IMG/VR virus record: IMGVR_UViG_3300028883_000127
Span: 1-25,748 of that record
DNA from: a virus
DNA: 25,748 nt
Direction: 5' to 3' (one strand)
Part shown: positions 5,753 through 13,300 of the stretch, in pieces
Position numbering within the stretch: the stretch's first letter is position 1
Layout: each line of letters opens with the position of its first letter
The notes under the pieces: model-generated
What the model was told of the DNA's origin: nothing
Databases searched by the model: none
Seen by the model: only the letters and a program-made list of their open reading frames with translations
Program-made: the position numbers and the translations under genes

Positions 5753-6007
5753 TTACACCTTACCCAGCTCTGCCTCATCCGAGGCGGCTGCACGTTTGCA
5801 CGCATCGCTGAGGCGCAGTAGACGGTCGTCGAACTGCTTGTCGTTGCGGCGTACACCAACGAGGTGGCGCAGTTGCTCGATAGCCATGCCTGCAGCACGG
5901 TTGGGCTTGCGTAGGGCTGCGTGAATGTTGCGCGAGACGGCCTGCTGATACTTTTCCTCCTTACGTGCTTTGATGTTACGGCGAAAACGTTTTACTTCTT
6001 TGGTCAT
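5753..6007 (-). CDS. basic helical hypothetical protein (84 aa)
   Basis: MTKEVKRFRRNIKARKEEKYQQ, very basic at the N-terminus, helical throughout, ending SDEAELGKV. ATG 6007 has an excellent GGAGGTCTATC in front. The open frame continues a further 89 codons upstream through a hairpin-rich gap and an overlapping gene, without a ribosome site, so the short form is preferred. The charge suggests nucleic-acid binding, unproven. Confidence 0.75.
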   Translation of the reverse strand: MTKEVKRFRRNIKARKEEKYQQAVSRNIHAALRKPNRAAGMAIEQLRHLVGVRRNDKQFDDRLLRLSDACKRAAASDEAELGKV

Positions 6008-6099
6008 GATAGACCTCCATGTTACGTTCGCGCATAGCGTTGTTGCTACGCGCATAGCACCCACGCACGCGATCAAACGCACGTGGGTAGGTTGCGACG
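6008..6099. other. intergenic segment with inverted and direct repeats
   Basis: Contains CCCACG/CGTGGG arms (about 6058-6088) and a direct repeat GCTATGCGCG on the minus strand, about 20 bases apart. No T-run follows the hairpin, so it is a weak terminator candidate; it could be an RNA-processing or regulatory site. Confidence 0.3.
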
Positions 6100-6355
6100 T
6101 TAGAAGTCGCGCGGCTCGATGTGGTTGCGGATGGTACGATAGCAGCCCCAGATCATCGGTCCGTTTTCTGGGAGTAGACGGTCCAGCATCATCAAAGCAC
6201 GGAACCAATCGTAGAAGTCTTCTTCCGATACGTTGGGTCCATGCGTTACATAGAATGTAGCTGCGTAAGGCCACGAGGGTGAATCGTCCACGATTTCAAT
6301 CTCGTGTATTGCGCGTGCTACCTGATAGATGCGCGTTTTCCATTGGTGTGTTCAT
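6100..6355 (-). pseudogene. small gene with an apparent +1 frameshift near its start
   Basis: A well-spaced GAAAGGACAACGC precedes ATG at 6355, which opens MNTPM and then ends early in that frame. The next frame, starting at AAA (6337-6339), runs KTRIYQVARAIHEIEIVDDSPSW onward for 79 codons to the stop at 6100, with convincing protein composition throughout. Removing one base at about 6340 would give one continuous protein of about 84 residues beginning MNTPMKTRIYQ. In the second frame the only start is GTG 6291, with a poor ribosome site, giving a 63-residue product. Either a real mutation, a sequencing error or a shorter GTG-started gene. Confidence 0.55.
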
Positions 6356-6380
6356 GCGTTGTCCTTTCGTTAGCTGTTGG

Positions 6381-6800
6381 TTATTCGTTTGCGCCGGATA
6401 GTTGTTTCCATACGAAGTATGCATCTTGGCATTTCTCCGTATCATAGCCCCAACGTCCGAGGTGCCACATCACGGTGTCACCATCGACCATTCCAAGCCG
6501 GTCGAATAGGTATTGGCCCATTACGTGAGGATCACGCGTAACGGGAGGTGGGTCGGTTGCGCAGTAGTCGGCATACTCCATGATGTTGTCGATGTGCTTG
6601 CACACGGCGTCGACGTCCGTGTATAGGTCACGTTTCGCACACCATAGCGCGACCACAGGTGGTGCGGGTCGATGGCCGAGGTCGATGTAGATACGCGCCG
6701 CAGCTTGTGCGTCCCAATCTATGGTGCTTGGCGCGTTGTGTCGTGCATGCTCCGACGTCCATGAGATGGCGGTGTCGATGCGTTGTTCGAGAGTGTCCAT
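6381..6800 (-). CDS. hypothetical protein (139 aa)
   Basis: MDTLEQRIDTAISWTSEHARHN to YFVWKQLSGANE. Mostly helical and acidic, rich in Trp and His. The ribosome site is CGAAAGGACGAAAC before ATG, one of the conserved leader type. No family recognised. It is separated from the gene downstream (6100-6355) by only 25 bases and likely shares a transcript. Confidence 0.8.
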   Translation of the reverse strand: MDTLEQRIDTAISWTSEHARHNAPSTIDWDAQAAARIYIDLGHRPAPPVVALWCAKRDLYTDVDAVCKHIDNIMEYADYCATDPPPVTRDPHVMGQYLFDRLGMVDGDTVMWHLGRWGYDTEKCQDAYFVWKQLSGANE

Positions 6801-6824
6801 GTTTCGTCCTTTCGGTTTGCGACG

Positions 6825-7115
6825 TTAGTCGCGGTTGTCTTTGATGGCTTGGATAGCAATGGTCTTCACGCCACCACGTCCCAAGATGCCACGTCCCAAA
6901 CGTGCGACGTGCACGCCAGGTGCGTCGATGTGCGTCCAAGCTGTGGACCGTGGGAAGGTGGCGCGTTGGAGTAGGTTGTACGCGTGGAAGGCGTCGTTGC
7001 TGTCGTCGAACTTCGCGCGTGTTAACGTTGTGCCGTTTGCGTTGGTGCTAACCAAGAGCCACGGCTTGTTGAGGTTGTGCGTGCGTTGCGTTGTGCGTTG
7101 CGTTGTGCGTTGCAT
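6825..7115 (-). CDS. hypothetical protein with a TTQR repeat N-terminus (96 aa)
   Basis: Starts MQRTTQRTTQRTHNLNKPW. The first residues are encoded by a 12-bp tandem repeat (7081-7113). The rest looks like a small alpha/beta fold. ATG 7115 follows GAAAGGACGAACCATC; upstream ATGs at 7133 and 7196 lack this leader. It is the first gene after the promoter at 7175-7203, so it probably heads a long leftward operon. No family recognised. Confidence 0.7.
   Translation of the reverse strand: MQRTTQRTTQRTHNLNKPWLLVSTNANGTTLTRAKFDDSNDAFHAYNLLQRATFPRSTAWTHIDAPGVHVARLGRGILGRGGVKTIAIQAIKDNRD
7081..7113. repeat. 12-bp tandem repeat inside a coding region
   Basis: GTTGTGCGTTGC occurs at 7090-7101 and 7102-7113, with a partial unit before (7081-7089). 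On the minus strand it encodes the QRTT repeats at the N-terminus of the 6825-7115 protein. Confidence 0.8.
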
Positions 7116-7174
7116 GATGGTTCGTCCTTTCATTAGGTGCGGGTAACGTTGTTGTTTCCCGTGGGTTGTGCCAA

Positions 7175-7203
7175 AATATATGCCAGAACCGGGCAATTTG
7201 CAA
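7175..7203 (-). promoter_or_regulatory. sigma-70-like promoter, minus strand, with upstream inverted repeat
   Basis: -35 TTGCAA (7198-7203), 17-base spacer, -10 TATATT (7175-7180), reading into the gene at 6825-7115. TAGCAC-N7-GTGCTA (7217-7235) starts 14 bases upstream of the -35 and could be an operator. Confidence 0.6.
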
Positions 7204-7284
7204 CAATTATTTGCGTTAGCACGGCAATTGTGCTATGTGCGTGTTTGGCGGGTTTCATGTAGGTACCCTGGGATTATTTGGCGT

Positions 7285-7414
7285 GTTTGACCGAAGGAGC
7301 TGTATTTGATAGAGTGTTATTGTGCGTAGAATTCTCTATCTATTATAAGATTTTTTTTTTAACAAAAACGACAACTCTACGGAGAATCAGAACCAATCGC
7401 GCTTCGGTCAAACG
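7285..7414. repeat. split arms of the dispersed palindrome
   Basis: TTTGACCGAAGG (left, 7286-7297) and CTTCGGTCAAACG (right, about 7402-7414) are the palindrome arms in reversed order, about 105 bases apart. Flanking bases also match (GGCG before TTTGACC, with two extra bases; CGCC after GGTCAAA). Transcribed, they would close a very large hairpin. The interior includes the T10 run. Confidence 0.6.
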
Positions 7415-7579
7415 CCCCAAAAAACGCCACCGTACATACATGAAACACGCCCTACATGCCCTACATGCACCTTACGGGCGTAGCCCGAGGTCTTAAGTCT
7501 GCGCGGCGTTGCGGTGTCCAGCGGGCACCTATGAACTCGCAACCATATGCGGCGACAACGTGCATAGGCGTCGCAACGG

Positions 7580-7606
7580 TGCTTCGGTCAAAATATGGAC
7601 GAAGCA
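7580..7606. repeat. dispersed palindrome, copy 3
   Basis: TGCTTCGGTC arm and a slightly changed right arm GGACGAAGCA around AAAATAT. It lies in a non-coding region, not directly before a gene, flanked by direct repeats of GTGCATAGG and AACCATATGCGG. Confidence 0.75.
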
Positions 7607-7667
7607 TGGGTGCATAGGTGTATAGGCGTAACCATATGCGGCCACGGTTGGAATAGTTGGCGCAAAC

Positions 7668-7695
7668 AAAAAACCCCGATCCGAAGACCGGGGTT
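7668..7695 (-). terminator. Rho-independent terminator after the 7704-8171 gene
   Basis: Stem AACCCCG(A)TC..GA(C)CGGGGTT with a CGAA-type loop at 7672-7695, followed in the leftward direction by six T. It lies 8 bases past the stop of the gene at 7704-8171. Confidence 0.85.
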
Positions 7696-7703
7696 TGTTG
7701 TTG

Positions 7704-8171
7704 TTAGTCGTTGCTTGCCGCAACGATTGCTTCCATGATCGTTTCGTCGATGCCCAGCTTTTCCGCTGCGGCTTTCAACGTGACCCGTTCAGCTTTCACA
7801 TCGGCAACGAGCTCCGACATGATTTGCTTTTCGGACTTCGTTGAGACGGTCCGCGAGTCCGGTTTGACGGTCCGGACGTCTTCGGCTGGTGCACGTTCAT
7901 TGTTCCGATACTTCTGTTGCACCGCGATGATGTTGCGCGCCAGGACTTCATCTATCAAATCATTGATAGACCATCCGTCAAACGTCACTATGTGCTTCGT
8001 TTTGACGGATTCGGTTAACACGTTTTTACCGTCTGGACCAACGACAAACTTTCCATCATCGCCGCGCATTTTCCAACGCGTGCCGGATTCCTTCACCCGT
8101 TCAACGTTGGGCAACGTTGCGTTCATGTCGATGGTCGTTGCATTGGTCGTCTCGTTTGATTTGGCGTTCAT
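7704..8171 (-). CDS. hypothetical protein with HTH-like C-terminus (155 aa)
   Basis: MNAKSNETTNATTIDMNATLPNV, then KMRGDDGKFVVGPDGKNV (beta hairpin), IVTFDGWSINDLIDEVLARNIIAVQQKYR and a C-terminal stretch TLKAAAEKLGIDETIMEAIV that resembles a helix-turn-helix. ATG 8171 follows GAAAGGGCGAAAC, a variant of the conserved leader. It is the gene next to the TGCAAC array and has its own terminator, so a DNA-binding or replication/control role acting on that array is an attractive but untested idea. Confidence 0.75.
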   Translation of the reverse strand: MNAKSNETTNATTIDMNATLPNVERVKESGTRWKMRGDDGKFVVGPDGKNVLTESVKTKHIVTFDGWSINDLIDEVLARNIIAVQQKYRNNERAPAEDVRTVKPDSRTVSTKSEKQIMSELVADVKAERVTLKAAAEKLGIDETIMEAIVAASND

Positions 8172-8208
8172 GTTTCGCCCTTTCAAATGTATGCACGTTT
8201 GTGTTTAT

Positions 8209-8556
8209 GTTGCATGGTCGTGCATGTTTACCATGTTTACGTTGCACCATGACACCATACGGCATACATGCAACCCATGCAACGTTTGCTAATTGTCAAA
8301 TAACGTTTGCCCGGTTTTGTGGGGCACGGGAGTATTACAAACGTGCAACGTGAAATGCAACAACATTCGACACATGCAACGTGCAATGATGCAACGGTGT
8401 GACAAATATCACATTCACAAATACGGGGCGTGTTGTTGGCACAATCTTTGGCACGGTTGCAACATCCAATGTATGCAACGTGCAATGGTTCAAACGTGCA
8501 ACGCATGGTACGTGCCAACGTGCAACGTTTGCATGGTGCAACGTTTTATAGTTGCA
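8209..8556. repeat. iteron-like array of TGCAAC(GT)
   Basis: TGCAAC or its complement GTTGCA occurs at about 8209, 8241, 8269, 8278, 8344, 8356, 8375, 8390, 8456 (as palindromic GTTGCAAC), 8474, 8497, 8521, 8537 and 8551; most copies extend to TGCAACGT. Related GTGCAATG and AACGTTTGC words interleave. Copies are in both orientations with irregular spacing, so it is not a CRISPR array. Such clusters are typical of initiator or regulator binding sites. Confidence 0.8.
8398..8413. promoter_or_regulatory. TGTGA-N6-TCACA palindrome (CRP/FNR-family-like site)
   Basis: TGTGACAAATATCACA matches both half-sites of the CRP consensus exactly. It lies in the middle of the TGCAAC array. No promoter with a suitable position was found, so binding by a host CRP-family protein is a guess. 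Confidence 0.4.
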
Positions 8557-8679
8557 CATGGGGCCGGGACCGGGGGAATCGTCATACGTGCGGGCGGGAG
8601 AGGTGTTTTTAGATCGCTACTCGCTGTACTTAATTTGTGGTTTTGCAGACGGCTTCGCCGTTGCACAACGACCTGCGCG

Positions 8680-8693
8680 GCGCAGCGCTGCGC
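8680..8693. repeat. 14-bp perfect palindrome
   Basis: GCGCAGCGCTGCGC, within a GC-rich stretch that also has a small ACGGC-TTC-GCCGT hairpin just upstream. Function unknown. Confidence 0.6.
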
Positions 8694-8710
8694 GTCCGCG
8701 TCCGGCGGGT

Positions 8711-8738
8711 GCGCGTGCTTCGTTGCGCGTGCTTCGTT
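8711..8738. repeat. tandem 14-bp duplication ending in a palindrome arm
   Basis: GCGCGTGCTTCGTT occurs twice head to tail (8711-8724, 8725-8738). The second copy supplies the left arm of palindrome copy 4. Confidence 0.75.
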
Positions 8739-8755
8739 CAAAATTTGACCGAAGC
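8731..8755. repeat. dispersed palindrome, copy 4
   Basis: GCTTCGTTCAAA and TTTGACCGAAGC with one mismatch in the left arm. It lies 118 bases before the first rightward gene, downstream of the GC-rich segment. Confidence 0.8.
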
Positions 8756-8825
8756 GTTGGGCAGGTGTGCAGGCTTGCGCAGTCTGTGGCTGTTTGTGCT
8801 CAGGAGCGATTTGTAGGGAATTGTC

Positions 8826-8854
8826 TTGTTTAGCGGGCATTTTCGCTGTATCTT
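8826..8854 (+). promoter_or_regulatory. weak promoter candidate for the rightward block
   Basis: TTGTTT (8826-8831), 17-base spacer, TATCTT (8849-8854) preceded by TG. Neither box is strong. It is placed about 20 bases before the ATG at 8874. Confidence 0.25.
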
Positions 8855-8873
8855 GTTGTGACATGGAGGAAGT

Positions 8874-9404
8874 ATGCCAACCATCGGAAGACACCCGCTT
8901 CCGCCTAATGAGCGGAAGTTTGAGCTCGGACATCTGTACGCAGTACACAAAGAAATCCTGCGCCGTCTTGTCCTTGGGCAGAAGCCGAAAGATATTGCGG
9001 AGGCCCTGGGCGTGACGCGCACAGTCGTTACGTATACGCAGAACAGCGAGTTGGGGCGACAGCACATGCGTACGCTTGAAGCAGCGCGTGATGCACAGAC
9101 CGCAGACGTCAGCCGCGCGATTTTAGAAACTGCGCCAGAGTCCTTATCCATCTTGCAGGACCTTCAGCGAGACGAAGATACGCCAAGAGCCTTGCGTGCC
9201 CGCGTAGCCTTTGGAATCCTGGATCGTGGAGGTTATGGGCCTACGAAGAAAAGCATCATCGACGATAAGCGTAGCGGGACAGGTGGTATCTTTTCTCAGA
9301 AGGACATCGAGGCCTTGAAGCAGCGTGCATTGGAGCAGGGCAAGATTGTTAGCGTCAGCAACGCTCAGGTCGACGCGGTCGATGCGGAGGTCGTAGATGG
9401 CTAA
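8874..9404 (+). CDS. small terminase subunit-like HTH protein (176 aa)
   Basis: Residues 26-60 (EILRRLVLGQKPKDIAEALG then VTRTVVTY) form a clear helix-turn-helix. The middle is helical (ILETAPESLSILQDL) and the tail carries GGIFSQKDIEALKQRALEQ. Length, the N-terminal HTH, helical core and position as first gene of the packaging/structural block suggest the DNA-recognition subunit of terminase, although the large subunit is 6 kb downstream. An HTH regulator is the alternative. GGAGGAAGT precedes the ATG. Its end overlaps the endolysin start by 8 bases. Confidence 0.7.
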   Translation: MPTIGRHPLPPNERKFELGHLYAVHKEILRRLVLGQKPKDIAEALGVTRTVVTYTQNSELGRQHMRTLEAARDAQTADVSRAILETAPESLSILQDLQRDEDTPRALRARVAFGILDRGGYGPTKKSIIDDKRSGTGGIFSQKDIEALKQRALEQGKIVSVSNAQVDAVDAEVVDG

Positions 9405-9999
9405 CTTCGCCGACGCTTTAGCTGCTGTGTATGAGTTCGAGGGCGGTTACGCTAACGACCCAGATGACTACGGCGGCGAGACGTACAGGGGTATCAGCCG
9501 CCGCTATCAGCCGACGTGGCCAGGGTGGGATACTATTGACCGCTTGAAGGATCGCTTCGCAGAAGGCTTTGTCGTGCATCTGGACAGTGATGAGCGCCTG
9601 CAAGAGCAGGTGCGCACGCTGTACAAGGAGCGCTTCTGGAATAAGCTCTGGGGCGATCAGATCGAGTGTGATGCTGTGGCCGCGGAGATGCTCGACATTG
9701 CAGTTAACCTCGGCACCTCTCGGGCCGTCAGGTTCCTTCAGAAGTCCCTCAACGCCCTGTCCAAAGATGGCCGTTTGTGGAGGCAGTTAGCGAAGGATGG
9801 CAAGATGGGGCCCAACACTTTCGCCGCCCTTCAGGAGGCGTTGGAGCACGGAGACGCAGAGTACATCGTCCTTATGCTTAACATCCTTCAGGGCAATCAC
9901 TATTATTATCAGACGGAGAAGCGTCCTCGGCAAGGCAAGTTCTTGCGCGGGTGGCTTAAGCGCGTTTCTGTTACTAAGGACTACCAATTAGCGCAATAG
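9397..9999 (+). CDS. endolysin, glycoside hydrolase family 108 with peptidoglycan-binding C-terminus (200 aa)
   Basis: Residues 13-18 (EFEGGY) carry the catalytic Glu15 of the GH108 (DUF847) EGGY motif, followed by DPDDYGGETYRGIS (21-34), the second family signature. The C-terminal half has the AVRFLQKSLN..GKMGPNT pattern of the PG_binding_3 domain that usually accompanies GH108. It cleaves the peptidoglycan glycan strand at the end of infection. No signal peptide or signal anchor is seen, so it needs a holin; candidates are the membrane genes at 15052-15632. The start follows GGAGGTCGTAG. Confidence 0.92.
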   Translation: MANFADALAAVYEFEGGYANDPDDYGGETYRGISRRYQPTWPGWDTIDRLKDRFAEGFVVHLDSDERLQEQVRTLYKERFWNKLWGDQIECDAVAAEMLDIAVNLGTSRAVRFLQKSLNALSKDGRLWRQLAKDGKMGPNTFAALQEALEHGDAEYIVLMLNILQGNHYYYQTEKRPRQGKFLRGWLKRVSVTKDYQLAQ

Positions 10000-10013
10000 C
10001 GCGGAGGTTTGTT

Positions 10014-10358
10014 ATGTCAGGTCGTAATGAAGTTATTATCACTGGAGCTGCAGTTAGTACAAGCAGCCCAACGGCTCATCTGAATAGCACTAATGCTAGT
10101 CAGTCCATCCCTGATGCAAACAAGTATCGTGATGGAGCTAGTGAGGGCAAGGCTGTGGCGATCATGATTTCTGTAGAGACTAATCCTATTAGGGTAGCAT
10201 GGGGAACTGCACCAGTTCCTGCTACACCAGTAGGCCATGTGATACAACCTGGCGGCGATCCTATCCTTTTGAGCAGCTGGTCACAGATTAACCAGTTTCG
10301 CTTTATTAGCGAAAACTCTGGAGCCCATGCTGACCTCAACGTAACACCTTTTTTCTAA
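10014..10358 (+). CDS. small beta-rich phage structural-type protein (114 aa)
   Basis: MSGRNEVIITGAAVSTSSPT, with VAIMISVETNPIRVAWG and a C-terminal LLSSWSQINQFRFISENSGAHADLNVTPFF. This is a beta-sandwich-like composition often seen in small proteins beside phage tail fibres. The GCGGAGGTTTGTT ribosome site is good. It lies 11 bases before the large tail gene and may be a cofactor or structural partner of it. Its base composition is more A/T-rich than that of the endolysin gene, by eye. Confidence 0.75.
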   Translation: MSGRNEVIITGAAVSTSSPTAHLNSTNASQSIPDANKYRDGASEGKAVAIMISVETNPIRVAWGTAPVPATPVGHVIQPGGDPILLSSWSQINQFRFISENSGAHADLNVTPFF

Positions 10359-10369
10359 GGAGTTAAACT

Positions 10370-13300
10370 ATGAGTGGTTTTCAATCCAATGCTGTGCCGT
10401 ACCTGCCTCCAGACTACGCACCATTAGTCTATTCAGAGAGTGCTCCAACCTCTTCTGACATTAGACGCATTGGAACTATTTGGATCAACACTGTCACAGA
10501 TACGGCGTACTTCTTAGTAGACGTCACCTCTGGTACAGCTGATTGGGCAATCATTAGTGACGGTAGAGTTGAACTAACCTCTGTTACAGACCCAGCAGAG
10601 AATGCTGCCGTCTCCTTGGAGAACATTCACAACTACGCTGGAATTAGCGTTACAGATTCTGTTGGCAACGATCAGAATCTTCCTACTGCCTCTGATATTA
10701 AGGATTGGTGGGCACAGCTTGTTGACAGTGATGATCAAGGCGGCAATTACCAAAAGTCTTGTTTCCACACACATAATGGTTCTACGTATGTAGTAGTTGC
10801 TATGGACGACGCTGGGCTTACCATTTATTCTGTTAGTGCTGCTGGTGAGTTAACTGCTGTAGACACGCAGGATGACGGTGGGGACTACCGTGATGTTTGC
10901 TCTGATGGGACATATATCTACGCTGCCTGTAGTAGCAGCGGTGTTCGTGCGTACAGCTTCGATGGTAGTACCCTTACGCACATAGCATCTAACGCAGCAG
11001 TTGACTCTGGTGTAGCGTACGGGGTAGAGGCTGTTACTACTGGTGTAGTTGCCGTTGCTGAAGGTGCTGCAGGCCTTCGGACATACATATTTAATGGAAC
11101 GGCTTTTACCCATAAAGACGGCTACGATTATGGGTCTACGTATATAGCTATTTCTCAAGACACAACATACTTTTACTGCGCTTCTCGTGGAGGAGGCGGA
11201 GGTGTGTCAGCTTATACCATCGATGCAGATGGTGTAGTTACTGAGAAAGATTTCATGGCCAATACATCGTATGGTAGTTCTGACACTGCTTACGATATTT
11301 CAGGTATTGTCAACAGCGTTGGGCATATCTATTTGGCTAACGATACTGATGGCCTAAGGGCATTTAGGTTTGATGGCGCAACTATTACAACTAACGGCAA
11401 TACAGATGCCGGTGGTAACTATAGGGGTGTGTACGCTTACAGCGACAAGATTTTTATCGGTGCTGGTTCATTGGGTCTCAGAGTGTACTTCAATGATGGC
11501 GGTACTTTAGAGTACATGCTTATAGAGGACATTCTTGCTGGCGGCTATGGAGTGCTGTTTGACGGAACCTATGTTTACTACTCTAGAGCAACCAACGGCC
11601 TTTCTACCTATTCATTCACCGAAGAAGATGACCCTATTCCTGTTGGAACTACTTACACAATAATCAGTAAGGCTGCGTCAACAGCTGACTTTGATGTTAT
11701 TGGCGCGCAGACTATTACCATGTCTCCTGGCGAGGCTCAAAAGTTTATCTACGACGGTACCAGCTGGGTTCCCTCTAGTGGTGTAGATGCGGATGATATT
11801 GATTTCAACCCAGCAACTTCGTATCTTTCAGCAGGTGACGTCCAAGCAGCAATTGATGGATTTGCTCCCACCGCAGTCAAGACTGCCGAGGCAAATCGCG
11901 CCCTTGTTCCTGATGGAAGTCTGGACCTGGATGGACTGAATGAGTTTGGCCTGACTGGCGATATTGCGATGTCCGATACGAAGGGCATCATCTGGGCCGC
12001 AACCGACTCGATGAAGCGCAGCGCAGCCAACACCATGACGCTTTCAGGCTTTACTACTTGGGATTTCGGTGCGGTAACAACGCTTGATTTTGATAGTGCG
12101 GTTGACTTTACCGATGGCGGTCCCTATGGATTTGATGGCAATCAGAATCTAAACGGAAACCATGTCTTAAACAGCGCAACCCACCTCGGCCTAGCAGCTT
12201 CGGGGCCGTTCTATCGGTTTGATAAAGTTGATGACCAAATAAACTGCGGTTCAGGTACATCGCTAGACAACTGTTTTGCAAGTGGTGGTTCTGTTTCAGT
12301 GTTGATAAACCCAGCAAGTGATGGCGAGGGCAGTTCTGGCCGCATTTTAAGTAAACGTGCCGCCGCTGCCGGATGGTTTATAAATATAGAGGATGAGGCA
12401 GGTGGTCTTGTTCGGCTAAAATTTCACCAAGAATGTGCAACAACCGATGGAGACTGGATCACGCCAGTCGAGATTCCAATTAATGAATGGTCTCACATCG
12501 TTTTAACCTATGATACAAGCGACCCAACGACGGCACCGGTCATTTACAGAAACGGCGTTTCGCTTTCTGTTAGCGTCGAAAATACACCAGTTGGGGCCGC
12601 GCTAAGTGATTCAAGTCAAAGCCTTATTGTGGGCGGTGACGGGTCAGGCGGTTCCACCTTCGACGGCCAAATCGCAGGCTGGGGTCTCTTAAACCGCGCC
12701 CTCACCGCTGACGAGGTTAAAGCCGCTTACGCCGCAGGCCCGGACGGGCTTGAGACTTTGGGCTTTGCCGCAATCGGGGCGAGTCAGACGGAAATGATCA
12801 CCGACTCTGATAACACCGATTTCGCGGATGAGACCATAAACGAGTGGATAGTACAAACGACGGGCGGCGGCACTTGTGTATATGATGCTGGACCGGCAGC
12901 AGAGAAAACTGCGCTGATAACTGTCGGGGTGTCGCCGGGAACCATGACCGCTGGCGCACTTCCGACTTCTGAAATTATCACACTTGAATCTGGGAAACGG
13001 TACAGAATAAAGGCTGACATATATATACCATCGACACATAATAACTGGACAGCTATTTTTGTGAACCTAAACAGCGTCGATGGGACCACAATCGACGAGC
13101 AGCGGGCCGTCCTGACAACGGAAGATAGCTGGCAAGATATATATCTTGACGTCCTGATTGGTGCGGACACTTCCGGATACATTCAGATTCGAGGGAACTC
13201 CACAACCACGGGCGACCAATTCTATTTCGACAACATCTCGATTACCCAAATTGGCATCGTCGGCAACTGGCACGACTTCAGCGCGGCCACGGCATACGAC

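Larger units (their letters stand above)
7116..7703. other. 588-base intergenic region, no convincing gene
   Basis: Holds the promoter at 7175-7203, an inverted repeat TAGCAC-N7-GTGCTA (7217-7235), a split pair of palindrome arms (7285-7297 and 7400-7414) about 100 bases apart that enclose a run of ten T (7351-7360) and GATAGAG/CTCTATC arms, palindrome copy 3 (7580-7606), duplicated AACCATATGCGG words and a terminator (7668-7695). Open frames here have no ribosome site and unlikely composition. It reads as a control region between two leftward transcription units. Confidence 0.6.
8172..8873. other. 702-base divergent control region, candidate origin
   Basis: No convincing gene on either strand; ORFs here have poor composition and no ribosome sites. 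It contains the TGCAAC array (8209-8556), a TGTGA-N6-TCACA palindrome (8398-8413), a 14-bp GC palindrome (8680-8693), a 14-bp tandem duplication (8711-8738), palindrome copy 4 (8731-8755) and possibly a rightward promoter before 8874. It separates the leftward and rightward gene blocks. Confidence 0.6.

Noticed and set aside
7342-7347. TATAAT on the minus strand as a promoter
   Set aside because: No -35-like hexamer at 16-18 bases; the upstream sequence is an A-tract.
7308-7360. Plus-strand terminator from GATAGAG/CTCTATC and T10
   Set aside because: The stem is weak, the loop long and the T-run is 10 bases away. No plus-strand gene lies upstream.
8437-8460. Sigma-54-like TGGCAC element with TTGGC at about -12
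   Set aside because: The -12 GC is replaced by GG, and the second TGGCAC has wrong spacing.
8209-8556. CRISPR array
   Set aside because: Repeats are only 6-8 bases, in both orientations and irregularly spaced.
8552-8833. 93-codon plus-strand open frame in the divergent region
   Set aside because: The Arg/Ala/Pro-rich middle comes from the GC palindrome and tandem duplication, and there is no ribosome site.
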